From assembly GCA_022825135.1 (NCBI GenBank), contig JAJDYN010000014.1:62001-126000 (forward strand): DNA of 64,000 nt, in the 5' to 3' direction. The position numbers were made by a program, and so were the translations under genes. A model generated the notes under the pieces. It was not told the DNA's origin and searched no databases. It worked only from the letters and a program-made list of their open reading frames with translations. This stretch comes from Gemmatimonadota bacterium (GTDB taxonomy: Bacteria; Gemmatimonadota; Gemmatimonadetes; Longimicrobiales; Gaopeijiaceae). Position 1 is the first letter of the stretch. The number at the start of each line of letters is the position of its first letter. Below are positions 32,459-43,863 of this stretch, piece by piece.

Positions 32459-33630
32459 CCGGGCCCCTCGCGCAACGCCAACACCACCTGGTCGCAGATT
32501 CGGTTCAGCGCCTGAGCAACGGGTGAATCCGGCCGGTCCACCACCGTGGGCAGCCCGTCGTCGCCCGACCGCCGAACCGCGGGGTCCAGGGGCACGGCGC
32601 CCAGGAAGGGTACGCCCTGCTCCTTCGCCAGAACCTCCCCTCCGCCCGTGCCGAACACGTCCACCGGTTCGCCGCAGTGTGGACAGGCCATCCCGCTCAT
32701 GTTCTCGATGACGCCGATGATCCGCGTGTTGACGCGCTCGAACATCTTTATGCCGCGCCGGACGTCGGCGGTGGCCACACCCTGCGGCGTGGTGACCATG
32801 ATGGCCCCGTCGAGGTTGACGCTCTGCACCAGGGACAGCTGGGCATCGCCGGTCCCGGGGGGCATGTCGACCAGCATGACATCCAGGGTTCCCCAGCGCA
32901 CCTGCTCCAGGAACTGCTTCAGGACGCCCGCGATCAGCGGGCCGCGCATGATGGCCGGCTGTTCGTCGGCGAGCAGGAAGCCGAGGCTCATGAGCTTGAC
33001 GCCATGGGCCTGGAGCGGCTCGATCATCTCCTTGCCCTTGCCCCCGGACACGCTCGGCCGGCGGCGCTCGCCGAACATGATCGGGATGTCGGGGCCGTAG
33101 ATGTCGGCGTCCAGAAGTCCGACCCGCAGGCGGCGGCGGGCGAGCGCGGCGGCGAGGTTGGTGGTGACCATCGACTTGCCCACGCCGCCCTTGCCGGAAC
33201 TCACTGCCACCACGTAGCGGGTGTCGGCCAGGATGCCCGGCCGGGGGGTCGGCGCGGGTACCGAGCCCGGAACGAGGCGGGACCGCCCCGGCGGCGCGGG
33301 AGCCGGCGCGGGCGAGCCCGCAGGCGCGCCGGAGCCGGCAGGCGAGGGGGAGTCGGCGGACGCGGTCTGGCGGGACGGAGCGCTTTGGGGGAGCTGGACG
33401 TTGACCCGCACGCCGGAGACGCCGCGCACGCCTCCCGCGGCGGTACGGGCGGATTTCACAAGCGAACCGGGATCGTCGGTCTTCAGATGGAAGGCGAAGC
33501 GCACCAGCCCGCCGTCATCGATCTCAAGCTGCTGGACGTGTCCGCTGGAGACGATGTCGCGACCGCTGGCCGGGTGTCGCACCCCGGACAGGGCATTCGT
33601 TACCGCATCAATGAGAGTTTGGTGGGACAT
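32455..33630 (-). CDS. Mrp/NBP35-family Fe-S carrier ATPase with N-terminal DUF59
   Basis: VAVSSGKGGVGKSMVTTNLAAALA, LLDADIYGPDIPIMFGE, DMPPGTGDAQLSLVQSV, ENMSGMACPHCGEPVDVFGTGGGE. Confidence 0.95.
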   Translation of the reverse strand: MSHQTLIDAVTNALSGVRHPASGRDIVSSGHVQQLEIDDGGLVRFAFHLKTDDPGSLVKSARTAAGGVRGVSGVRVNVQLPQSAPSRQTASADSPSPAGSGAPAGSPAPAPAPPGRSRLVPGSVPAPTPRPGILADTRYVVAVSSGKGGVGKSMVTTNLAAALARRRLRVGLLDADIYGPDIPIMFGERRRPSVSGGKGKEMIEPLQAHGVKLMSLGFLLADEQPAIMRGPLIAGVLKQFLEQVRWGTLDVMLVDMPPGTGDAQLSLVQSVNLDGAIMVTTPQGVATADVRRGIKMFERVNTRIIGVIENMSGMACPHCGEPVDVFGTGGGEVLAKEQGVPFLGAVPLDPAVRRSGDDGLPTVVDRPDSPVAQALNRICDQVVLALREGPG

Positions 33631-33678
33631 GCCCCGCCCAGGCCAAGGTGCAGGTGGGATGTTGAAGTGCCCGTGGAA

Positions 33679-33909
33679 TCAGACGGCGGCTACCCTCGTA
33701 ACCCCCGGAACCCGGTCCTTCAGGCGCCGTTCGATGCCTTCTCTGAGGGTGAGCATGGAGATCGGGCAGCACTCGCACGCGCCCATCAGGCGCACCATGA
33801 CAACCCCTTCCGCCTCGTCGTAGTCGATCAACTCGACGTCGCCCCCGTCCTGGTGGATCGCGGGTCTCACGGTCTCGAGGACCTCCTCGATCTTCTCCGT
33901 CGCCAGCAT
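33679..33909 (-). CDS. NifU C-terminal domain Fe-S scaffold protein
   Basis: VLETVRPAIHQDGGDVELIDYDE...VRLMGACECCPISMLTLREGIERRLKDRVPGV. Confidence 0.93.
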   Translation of the reverse strand: MLATEKIEEVLETVRPAIHQDGGDVELIDYDEAEGVVMVRLMGACECCPISMLTLREGIERRLKDRVPGVTRVAAV

Positions 33910-34007
33910 GATTGGTCGCTCTCCTCGCCCACCCGTCCGCGCTCTCGATCCCGAGCGCGAGCGGACTCCGAAATCGCTCGAAGTTTAGGCAGCGCGCGAG
34001 GTCGGGG

Positions 34008-34943
34008 TCAACCTTGCTTCGGCTCGGGCTGCGCCCGCGACCGCTGATGGAGCGCCCACAGGATGGCGGCGGGGATCACCTCTGCGGCGGTCATCCAGAG
34101 CCGGGCGGCGATTGCGAGCACGGTGGCCGGGCCGCTCCCGAGTGCGGGAGCGAGGATGGCGACCAGGAATCCTTCGCGGACGCCGACTCCCGCCGGCGCG
34201 AACAGCATCAGGTAGCCCGCCACGTACGCCGCCGCAAACGCTGAGCCGGCGTGAACGGGCGACAGCTCCATGCCCAGGCTCGCGGCGAGGATCCAGAAGG
34301 ATGCACCCATGGCCACCCAGGCCGCCGCCGCCTGCACCAGCCAGCGCAGCACCAGGGCGGCGGTCAGATTCGCGGGAGGGCGGGTCCGGACGATGCGAAA
34401 CCACAGGGCAACCGCCGCGCGGAACAGGGCGGGAACGGCCAGCACGAGCAGCATCAGGCCGGCCGCCACCCCGGCGCCGACCAGTCCCCAGCGCGGGAGC
34501 GGCGCGGGTCCTCCGGCGGGTGCCCCCAGCCCGATTGCGCCGGCGGCCAGCAGCCCCACGCCCTGCATGACCACGGCAGAGGTGGCCGAGACCGCCACGG
34601 GAACCCCCTTCCCCTTCGCCAGCGCGGCCATCCCGGCGATCGACCAGATCTTTCCGGGCACGTAGCGGCCCATGTTGGCGATCATGAAGATGCTCACGGC
34701 GTCGCCCGCAGACAGCCGCGGTCCGCCCAGCCCCGTCACCACCCGGCCCCAGATCAGGCCGCTGAGGGCATAGGCGGCGAGCAGCAGCAGCGTCGCGCCG
34801 GCGAGCGGGAGCAGGCGCGGGCGGGCGAGCACGTCCTGCCAGTCCCGCAGTTCGGCCACGGTCAGCCCCACCCGATCGAGGATGAACCAGGTGACGATGA
34901 CCGTGAGGGCGACGCGCGCCGCCAGGGAAAGCCACTTCTTCAG
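34008..34943 (-). CDS. flippase-like / lysylphosphatidylglycerol synthase TM-region protein, inferred CTG start
   Basis: KKWLSLAARVALTVIVTWFILDRVG...NMGRYVPGKIWSIAGMAAL...SVHAGSAFAAAYVAGYLMLFAPAGVGVREGFL; CTGA overlap with upstream gene; GGAG 9 nt upstream. Confidence 0.78.
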   Translation of the reverse strand: MKKWLSLAARVALTVIVTWFILDRVGLTVAELRDWQDVLARPRLLPLAGATLLLLAAYALSGLIWGRVVTGLGGPRLSAGDAVSIFMIANMGRYVPGKIWSIAGMAALAKGKGVPVAVSATSAVVMQGVGLLAAGAIGLGAPAGGPAPLPRWGLVGAGVAAGLMLLVLAVPALFRAAVALWFRIVRTRPPANLTAALVLRWLVQAAAAWVAMGASFWILAASLGMELSPVHAGSAFAAAYVAGYLMLFAPAGVGVREGFLVAILAPALGSGPATVLAIAARLWMTAAEVIPAAILWALHQRSRAQPEPKQG

Positions 34944-37516
34944 GGCTTCGCACTCCGGGTCGCGCGGTGGGCCGACCAGATCCGCACCGCGTTCGCCGCG
35001 AGCAGCCCGGTCAGGACGATGAAGCCCAGCCAGAAGCTGCGCGCCACCACATCGGAGCGGTACCACAGTTCGACCTCGGATTCCCCCGCCGGCACGGGAA
35101 TGGCGCGCAGGGTGTGGTACGCGCGCAGCACGGGGGCGCCCTGGCCGTTCACGCGGGCGCGCCACGCGGGGTACCAGTTGTCCGCGATGGCGAGCAGCGC
35201 CGGAGCGGAGGAGCGGACGGCGAGCCTCATGCGGTCGGGACCGCGCTCCAGCCAGTCGACCTCTCCGGCAACGGGCGCTCCCGGCAGGTCGATCGGCGGA
35301 GGCTCCGTCAGGACCACTTCCGTTGCCGGGTCGAACGCCGGCGAGAGCATGTACGGCATCGCCTCGTCGTCGGATTTGACGACGGCGCTTCCGACCAGGC
35401 GCGCACGCGGAAGTCCGGCCTCCACGAAGACCGTCTCGTAGGCGCGGCCATCGGGCAGTTGCGTCCGGCTGAGGACACTCCCCTGCGGCGAGCTCCCCAT
35501 CTGCAGATCGGGCCACAGCAGGTAGCGCACGTTCAGCAGCCTGCGGATGTTCTCGCTGCCGTAGAGGTTCATCGGCTGTCCCGAGCCCACCATGCCGATG
35601 AGATCGCGATAGCGGGCCAGGTCGTTGGGATGGTGCCCCCCGGCGAGCTCGATGCCGTGCAGCGCGGGCATGAGGTCCTGGCCGGCGTTTCGGAAGGACA
35701 GCATGCGGTAGGGTTCGGAGCTGCCGGCTTCACGGTCCAGCACCGCCTGGATGTTGGCGTCCGGAGTCGCCCAGCGCTCGAAGTCGATGGTCTGGATGAA
35801 CACCCGGTCTATGCGGTAGGCGTCGGCCACGACCAGGGCGACGAGCGCGCCCAGAACGATCACGGGCCCCACGTACGCCCTCCGCAGCGCCCACACCGCC
35901 GCCGCCACGGCCCCGGCCAGAAAGACCGCAATCCAGGCACCGGTCCCGATGTAGGGCAGCGCGGCCGCCAGCGCCTGACGCTTGGCCTCGGCGATTCCGG
36001 GATACAGGACCGAGGTCCACAGAGACGTCAGCGCGCCCGCGGCGGCGAGCAGCGCAACGGCTCCCAGCACGCCGGTCGCAACCAGAACCAGCCGCTGGAC
36101 CCGCCTCCCCAGCTCGGGATCGCGCACGCAGGCGAAGATGCGGTCCACCCCCAGGGCCGCCAGCGTCGCCGCGCTGAACGCGACCAGGTAGGCCGCCTGC
36201 GACGGAGCCCGGAAGAGGCTGATGCCGGGCAGGAGTTCGTAGGCGATGCGCCAGACGGGCGTATGGGTGCCGAGAGCGAAGAGCACGGCGGTCCCCGCCA
36301 GCCCGGCAAGGAACCACCGCAGCCCGCGGCGGGGTCCGCCCACGAACGGGATCGCGGCAAGCAGGAGCAGCACCAGGCCCGCGTATTCGTGGTTGTGCTT
36401 GAACGGGTTGCGGCCCCAGTAGGTGTTGTCGGCCCAGCCTCCCGTACCGCTGATGTTGGCCCCCGAGAATTCGGGGACGACGAGGGCGAAGGCTTCCTCC
36501 GGGTGGAGCGACCAGGAACTGGACCACTCGAGGGCTGCCTGCTCATCGAGCGCTTCGGAGGTCGCGGTGCGCCGGGAGTCGGCGGTCACGTAGTCGATGG
36601 CCGGCAGGAGCTGGCCGCCGGTGATGAGCGCGCCGGTGATCGCCGCCGCGAGAAACAGCCCGAAGCGCGAGACCGCCCGGGAACGCGAGCCACCGCGCGG
36701 ATCGGCGGCGCTTGCCTCCCGGGCCCCGTCGTCCGCCGGAGGCACGGCTTCCGGACCCGTCCCCCGAAGGATCTGAACGCTCCGGAAGATCGCGAACAGC
36801 CCGGTGGCGCCGAACAGGAAGTACGCCGTCTGGAAGTGCGGTGTCAGGATGACGAGCGCGATCACCAGGGCCAGCCAGGTGAACGACCTGAGGCCGGGAC
36901 GCAGGAAGTGCCGCTCCGTCGCCCAGAACAGGAGCGGCGCCAGCGCGGTGACGAACATCTTGCCGTCATGGCCCGCGAACACGAGCCCGACGAAGACAGG
37001 GGCGAGCATGTAGCCGGTGCCGGCGACCAGCGCCGCCGCCCGGGAAGCCCCGAGCGCGCGCACCCACAGGAACATGCAGAAGCCCGCCGCCGCCACGTGA
37101 ATGACGAGCTTCCATCCGAGCGCCCGGTAGGGCTCCATGAGGATGAGCAGCAGGAGAGAAGGCGGATAGAAGGAATCGCCGCCGCTCAGCGCTTCCACGA
37201 ATGGCGTGCCGCCGAGGAACTGCGGTATCCACCCCGGGATCCGCCCCAGCTCCGCCAGGGCGCGGGCGTAGATGGCGCGGCTGGCGTAACCGCCGGACAG
37301 TGTGTCGCTCCCGTAGAGCATCGCGTCGCTGAAGATGAACGCGCGGAAGAGGAACACGGTAAGCCCGACGAAGACCGTCCACGGAAGCCAGCCGGGGATG
37401 GCGGGAGCGCCCGCGGAGGCCGGCGTCGCCCGCGAAAGAGCGGCCTCGCCGGCCGACCTTGTCTCTGCGCTCGGCTTTCGCGCCCGCTTTCGGCTGCGTC
37501 GCCGCTTCGCGCTCAT
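34940..37516 (-). CDS. YfhO-like multi-TM membrane protein
   Basis: Many TM helices, FRAPSQAAYLVAFSAATLAALGVDR, YNLYG-like NLYGSENIRRLLNVRYLLWPD, C-terminal VRSSAPALLAIADNWYPAWRARVNGQGAPVLRAYHTLRAIPVPAGESEVELWYR. Confidence 0.85.
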   Translation of the reverse strand: MSAKRRRSRKRARKPSAETRSAGEAALSRATPASAGAPAIPGWLPWTVFVGLTVFLFRAFIFSDAMLYGSDTLSGGYASRAIYARALAELGRIPGWIPQFLGGTPFVEALSGGDSFYPPSLLLLILMEPYRALGWKLVIHVAAAGFCMFLWVRALGASRAAALVAGTGYMLAPVFVGLVFAGHDGKMFVTALAPLLFWATERHFLRPGLRSFTWLALVIALVILTPHFQTAYFLFGATGLFAIFRSVQILRGTGPEAVPPADDGAREASAADPRGGSRSRAVSRFGLFLAAAITGALITGGQLLPAIDYVTADSRRTATSEALDEQAALEWSSSWSLHPEEAFALVVPEFSGANISGTGGWADNTYWGRNPFKHNHEYAGLVLLLLAAIPFVGGPRRGLRWFLAGLAGTAVLFALGTHTPVWRIAYELLPGISLFRAPSQAAYLVAFSAATLAALGVDRIFACVRDPELGRRVQRLVLVATGVLGAVALLAAAGALTSLWTSVLYPGIAEAKRQALAAALPYIGTGAWIAVFLAGAVAAAVWALRRAYVGPVIVLGALVALVVADAYRIDRVFIQTIDFERWATPDANIQAVLDREAGSSEPYRMLSFRNAGQDLMPALHGIELAGGHHPNDLARYRDLIGMVGSGQPMNLYGSENIRRLLNVRYLLWPDLQMGSSPQGSVLSRTQLPDGRAYETVFVEAGLPRARLVGSAVVKSDDEAMPYMLSPAFDPATEVVLTEPPPIDLPGAPVAGEVDWLERGPDRMRLAVRSSAPALLAIADNWYPAWRARVNGQGAPVLRAYHTLRAIPVPAGESEVELWYRSDVVARSFWLGFIVLTGLLAANAVRIWSAHRATRSAKP

Positions 37517-37562
37517 CGCTCCCGCTCCACCGTTCGACCTCCCCTCAGCCCGCACACGCCGC

Positions 37563-38573
37563 TCAGCCCCTTCTCCGGCGGCGATGCCCCGCGTCATCGC
37601 TCCTCGCGCCGGGCAGCTGGCGTTTCAGCGCCTCGACCTCATGCCGGACGTGGGCGATCTGCTCGCTGACCAGACCGAATCCCGCGAGAAGGAACCCGAG
37701 CGTCTCCAGCAGGACCACCAGCTGGATGAGCAGACGGTACCCGAAGGGGGGCACGTAGGGCTCGAATCCCAGCGCGGGGTGCAGGTAGCGCAGATAGAGG
37801 GCAGCCACCGCAACCAGGCCCCCCAGGAACGCCAGCGCCAGGCCGGAAGCACCGAACAACAGCAGCGGCTTGCGCGAAAAAAAGACCAGAAAGGCAACCG
37901 ACGCCAGGTCCGTAACACCGATCACGACGCGCCACAGTCCCCGGTACTTGGATTCGCCCGCCCTGCGGTCGTAGAGCTTGATGTCGATCTCCGTGACCGT
38001 GGCGCCGCGTCCGTGCGCCAGCACCACGAAGAAGCGATGCCAGTCGTGCCTGAGCGTGAGCCCGTCCAGGATCTCCCGGCGAAACCCCTTCATGGCGGAG
38101 TTGAGGTGGGTGACCGGAACCCGGAAGAGCAGGCGCGACATGCGGTTGTAGATCCCGGACACCGCCGCCTTGTCGTAGTGGCCGATGCGCCGTCCCGAGA
38201 CGATGTCCCATCCCTCGTCCAGCTTCTCGAGAAAGCGCGGAATGTCGCGCGGGGAGTGCTGCAGATCGGCGTCGAAGAGGATGATGCAGGGGCGATCCGT
38301 GGCGTTGACCCCGGTGACCATCGCTTCCGTCTTGCCCCGGTTGCGCCGGTGGCTGACGACGTTGAATCCGTCCCAGTCCGCCGCTTCGCGCCTGGCTGCG
38401 TCCGCGGTGCCGTCGGTGGAGCCGTCGTCCACGAGCACGACTTCACCGTCGAGATGGAACTCGCGGAAGGCCTCCCGCAGTTCGCGCACCAGGTCGGGGA
38501 CCACGGGGGCCTCGTTGTAGGCGGGGATGACGACCGCGAAGTCGCTTCTGCCCTGCCGGATCTCTGGTTTCAG
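37563..38573 (-). CDS. family 2 glycosyltransferase, membrane anchored; start uncertain (CTG 38573 or GTG 38663)
   Basis: DFAVVIPAYNEAPVVPDLV, VLVDDGSTDGTADAA, ILFDADLQHSPRDIPRFL, SGRR..H..; C-terminal TMs. Confidence 0.88.
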   Translation of the reverse strand: MKPEIRQGRSDFAVVIPAYNEAPVVPDLVRELREAFREFHLDGEVVLVDDGSTDGTADAARREAADWDGFNVVSHRRNRGKTEAMVTGVNATDRPCIILFDADLQHSPRDIPRFLEKLDEGWDIVSGRRIGHYDKAAVSGIYNRMSRLLFRVPVTHLNSAMKGFRREILDGLTLRHDWHRFFVVLAHGRGATVTEIDIKLYDRRAGESKYRGLWRVVIGVTDLASVAFLVFFSRKPLLLFGASGLALAFLGGLVAVAALYLRYLHPALGFEPYVPPFGYRLLIQLVVLLETLGFLLAGFGLVSEQIAHVRHEVEALKRQLPGARSDDAGHRRRRRG

Positions 38574-38902
38574 GTTCTGCTCCGGTCGGAGGGTGGCGGC
38601 GCCGTTCGCGCCGCGCGATGGACGAGCGCGGTCAAGATGGTCCCGCAGGACACGGTACGCCACTCGCGGCGACCTCGTTCCGCACCGTTGCGGGGTTTCG
38701 GAGGCGCCTCCGGCGAGGCATCCCGGAGGCTGGCGAGGGGCGCCGGCCCGGCACTTGCGGTGGCATCGCGAATCGCGAGATTTGTCCCTGCCGACCGGGG
38801 GCCGCGCCCCTCTCGGGAGCTGCCCGAACAGCAGAACCCCAGCCGACAGCCCCCGGTCCTCCGACGCCGTCCGAGAATACCCATCCCGCACCCGAGGCTG
38901 TC

Positions 38903-40534
<1,632 letters not shown>

Positions 40535-40551
40535 CGGGGCCGGAGCCGGAC

Positions 40552-41391
40552 ATGGACACAACGCAGTCGAACGGCGCGAGCGTGGCCTTCATCGGCGCCG
40601 GGGCCATGGGCGCGGCGATGATCGGCGGCCTTGCGGGGGGCGACGACATCGATCGGGGACGGGTGATTGCAAGCGACCGCAACGAGGATCGGCTCGCGCT
40701 GGTGCGCGACCAGTTCGGGGTCCGGACCACCCCGTGCAACCGGGAAGCGGCCGGGGAGGCGGATGTCGTCGTCCTGGCGGTCAAACCGCAGGTCCTGCCC
40801 GCCGTGCTTTCGGAGCTCAAGGGCCGCATTCGCGAGGACGCACTGACGCTCTCGATCGTGGCCGGCGCCTCCATCGCCTCCATCGCCTCCCTGCTGGAGC
40901 ACCGCGCCATCGTGCGCACCATGCCCAACACGCCGGCCCAGGTCGGGGAGGGCATGACCGTGTGGACGGCCACCCCGGAGGTCTCGCGGGAACAGCGGGT
41001 GCAGGCGGGGACCATCGTCGGGTCGCTGGGACGAGAGCTTTTCGTCGACGACGAGAGGTTTCTCGATATCGCGACGGCCATCAGCGGCACCGGGCCGGCC
41101 TACGTGTTTCTCATGATGGAGGCGCTCATCGACGCGGCGGTCCATCTCGGGTTCTCGCGCAAGGACGCCCGCGAACTCGTGGTGCAGACCATCCGCGGAG
41201 CGGCGATCTACGCGGAGCACCAGCCGGTCCATCCCGCCGAGCTGCGCAACCGCGTGACCTCGCCCGGAGGCACCACGGCCGAGGCGCTGTATCAGCTCGA
41301 GAAGGGGAGCTTCCGGACCATCATGTCCAAGGCCGTGGTTGCGGCGTTCAGGCGCAGCGTGGCCCTGGGCGAGATGAGCACGCGGTCGTAG
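40552..41391 (+). CDS. proC: pyrroline-5-carboxylate reductase
   Basis: VAFIGAGAMGAAMIGGL, VLAVKPQVLPAVL, VRTMPNTPAQVGEGMTVW, SGTGPAYVFLMMEALIDAAVHLG, VTSPGGTTAEAL. Confidence 0.96.
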   Translation: MDTTQSNGASVAFIGAGAMGAAMIGGLAGGDDIDRGRVIASDRNEDRLALVRDQFGVRTTPCNREAAGEADVVVLAVKPQVLPAVLSELKGRIREDALTLSIVAGASIASIASLLEHRAIVRTMPNTPAQVGEGMTVWTATPEVSREQRVQAGTIVGSLGRELFVDDERFLDIATAISGTGPAYVFLMMEALIDAAVHLGFSRKDARELVVQTIRGAAIYAEHQPVHPAELRNRVTSPGGTTAEALYQLEKGSFRTIMSKAVVAAFRRSVALGEMSTRS

Positions 41392-41441
41392 CCGGGACGC
41401 CGGGCCCGGGGCGTGGCGACAGCGAGCCGCACGAGGCGAAG

Positions 41442-41466
41442 ACGGGCGCGCGGGCGCGCGCCCCGT
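41442..41466. terminator. GC-rich terminator-like hairpin between convergent genes
   Basis: ACGGGCGCGCGggCGCGCGcCCCGT between proC stop and penicillin acylase stop. Confidence 0.45.
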
Positions 41467-41478
41467 TAGACCGGCGCG

Positions 41479-43863
41479 CTACCCCGGCAGGAGCGTCAGC
41501 CGGGAGATCGTGCGCGCTTCTACCTCGGACCGATCGAGCGGCAGGCGCCACAGTTCGCCGCGCTGCCAGCGCTCCAGCTGATCCCAGCTGTGGCGGTTGG
41601 CCGGCCGGCCGGACTGCCCTCCGGGCAGGATGAACGCACCCCCGCGCCCGAGGTCCCCGAGGTCGGTGACGGACCGCTGGCTGGGCCCGCTGGTGACCTC
41701 GAACAGGGGGAGGCTGCCCTCGAACGCGGCCGCGTCGACCGTGTAGTCATCGCCGGGTCGGGGCAGATCACGCCGGCCGAAGCCCAGCAGGCCGCCGATC
41801 ACCGGTAGGTCCTGGAAGGGATGGGAGATGCGCAGGAGATGGATCTGCCCCCAGGGTCGGTCACCCGCGTCGGCAACCTCCAGCGCCGCCAGCGCGGCCA
41901 GCGAGTCGACACCCGCCCCGCCGGCGTCGAGCCCCCGCCCGACCATGTACCGCGGGAAGTACCCCGACCCGCCCCTGGCCATGTGGAAGCGCGCGCGCAT
42001 CCTGGTCCGCAGCGCCTCCGCCCAGGCATGGAAGAGCGTCGCCTCGGTGCTTTCGACCGTCGCCCGGCCGTCCCACGCTTCGAGCGCGGCCGCCAGGCTG
42101 TCCAGCCCGGCGCGCCGGAATGCCGCGCTGGCCCGGCCGCGGTAGCGGGCGATGAAACCGCTCTGCACGTCCAGCTGGATGGCCCTCATCGATTCGGCGT
42201 CGTGGTCGACGCGAGCCTCGATCAACTCGGTGATGCGCTGGGCGCGGTAGGGATCCTCCCAGCGGTCCGGCGAGACCACCAGCGAAAGCGAGTCCCGGCT
42301 CTGGCGGTTGTTCGCGGTGGCGATGAAACCGGAAGCCGGGTTGAGCAGCCGGGGATTGCGCTCGTAGGGCAGCGTCCCGACCCAGTCGTGTTCTCCGGTC
42401 CAGCCGGGCACAGGCAGGAGCGGCGGCCGGCCCGAGCGGCGCAGGGGAACGGCGCCCGCGAGCTGGTAGCCGAAGTCGCCCGCGGTGTCGGCGAAGACCA
42501 CGTTCTGGTAGGGGCTGGTGAAGTGCGCCAGCGCGGCGATAAGCTCCGACGCGGAGTTGGCGAGGTTCATCGCCAGGATCCCGTCGAAGGTGGTCGACGG
42601 GTCTTGCGCGCCCCAGCGGTAGGAAAGCAATGCGCCTCCCGGTACCGGATCCACCGCCGTCATGACGGGGCCGTGGCGGGTCTCGCGCACCAGCAGGCGC
42701 ACCGGCTGGTCGCGCCCGCGCACCCGGATCGATTCCTCCCGGACCCGGAAGGGCTCGCTTCCTTCCGGCGTCATGTAGCGGGTGGTGTCGGCCGGATCCA
42801 CCTGTTCGACAAAGAAGTCGGAGTCGTCCACCATGGCGTTGGTGAAGCCCCATGCCACGCCCGCCGTGTGTCCCGCGATCACCCCGGGCGCGCCCGGCAG
42901 GCTCTGTCCCACGACATCCAGGCCCGGCGCATGCAGCCCGACCAGATACCAGATGTTGGGGTGGTCCAGGCTCAGGTGCATGTCGTTGGCCAGGAGGGGG
43001 CGGCCGCTCATGGTGCGGGACCCTCCGACGACCCAGGAGTTGGAGGCGCGCACGGTGCTCGCCGCCTCCAGCGCGGCGCGGGCGGCCGCAGGCATGCGCG
43101 CCGAGGCGACCAGGTCGGCGGAAACGGCGGGCGGCAGAGGCTCCGGCGGAACGGCGGGGCCGCCCGCGATCCCGTCAGCCGGGGGGACGCCGGGCGCATC
43201 CTGCAGAATCGTCACCCCCCATTCGGGATAGCGGGGCAGCAACTCCAGCACGGCCTCGTCCCCCGCGGCCGCGCGCGCTCCGGCCAGCGATACCGACACC
43301 CCGTACTGGGACAGATCCCAGGCCATGATCTTCTCGATGGCGAGCGAGTGCTCGAGCTCCCAGGGCTCGAAGGTGGCGCGAAGCAGAACGAATTCCGGCG
43401 GCAGCAGGCCGCGCCACTCGTCCACGGCCGCATTGACGCCGCGGACGTAGGCCTCCACAAGCGCCCGGGTCCGTTCGCTGACGGCCGTCTCCCGCCCGGC
43501 CCGCGCGAGGCCCAGCGTGCGCAGAAACCGGTCGGCATCCAGAGTCTGCCCGCCGAAGAATTCGCTCAGGCGTCCCTGGGCGACCCGCCGGAACATCTCC
43601 AGCTGCCAGAGACGGTCCGTGGCGTGCAGGTACCCCTGCGCGAAGACGGCGTCGGCCAGCGAACCCGCCCACACATGGGGGACGCCGAGGGAGTCGCGCA
43701 GGATCTCCACCGGCTGCTCCAGGCCGGGAAGCGCGAGTTGCCCGGACGCCGGCGCGGGACCGGTCGCCAGTCGCCTGACCCAGATCGCGCCCGCCAGCGA
43801 AGCGAGCAGAACCCCTGCCAGTGTCCCGAGCAGGATCCTCCGGATCAGGCGGCCCCTCTTCAG
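41479..43863 (-). CDS. penicillin acylase family protein (Ntn hydrolase), inferred CTG start
   Basis: VEILRDSLGVPHVWAGSLADAVFAQGYLHATDRLWQLEMFRR, SNSWVVGGSRTMSGRPLLANDMHL, SLPGAPGVIAGHTAGVAWGFTNAM; CTGA overlap, GGAGG 7 nt upstream. Confidence 0.88.
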   Translation of the reverse strand: MKRGRLIRRILLGTLAGVLLASLAGAIWVRRLATGPAPASGQLALPGLEQPVEILRDSLGVPHVWAGSLADAVFAQGYLHATDRLWQLEMFRRVAQGRLSEFFGGQTLDADRFLRTLGLARAGRETAVSERTRALVEAYVRGVNAAVDEWRGLLPPEFVLLRATFEPWELEHSLAIEKIMAWDLSQYGVSVSLAGARAAAGDEAVLELLPRYPEWGVTILQDAPGVPPADGIAGGPAVPPEPLPPAVSADLVASARMPAAARAALEAASTVRASNSWVVGGSRTMSGRPLLANDMHLSLDHPNIWYLVGLHAPGLDVVGQSLPGAPGVIAGHTAGVAWGFTNAMVDDSDFFVEQVDPADTTRYMTPEGSEPFRVREESIRVRGRDQPVRLLVRETRHGPVMTAVDPVPGGALLSYRWGAQDPSTTFDGILAMNLANSASELIAALAHFTSPYQNVVFADTAGDFGYQLAGAVPLRRSGRPPLLPVPGWTGEHDWVGTLPYERNPRLLNPASGFIATANNRQSRDSLSLVVSPDRWEDPYRAQRITELIEARVDHDAESMRAIQLDVQSGFIARYRGRASAAFRRAGLDSLAAALEAWDGRATVESTEATLFHAWAEALRTRMRARFHMARGGSGYFPRYMVGRGLDAGGAGVDSLAALAALEVADAGDRPWGQIHLLRISHPFQDLPVIGGLLGFGRRDLPRPGDDYTVDAAAFEGSLPLFEVTSGPSQRSVTDLGDLGRGGAFILPGGQSGRPANRHSWDQLERWQRGELWRLPLDRSEVEARTISRLTLLPG

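Noticed and set aside
34967-37669. 900-aa plus-strand ORF
   Set aside because: Antisense to the clearly recognisable YfhO-like gene; Arg/Gly/His-rich composition.
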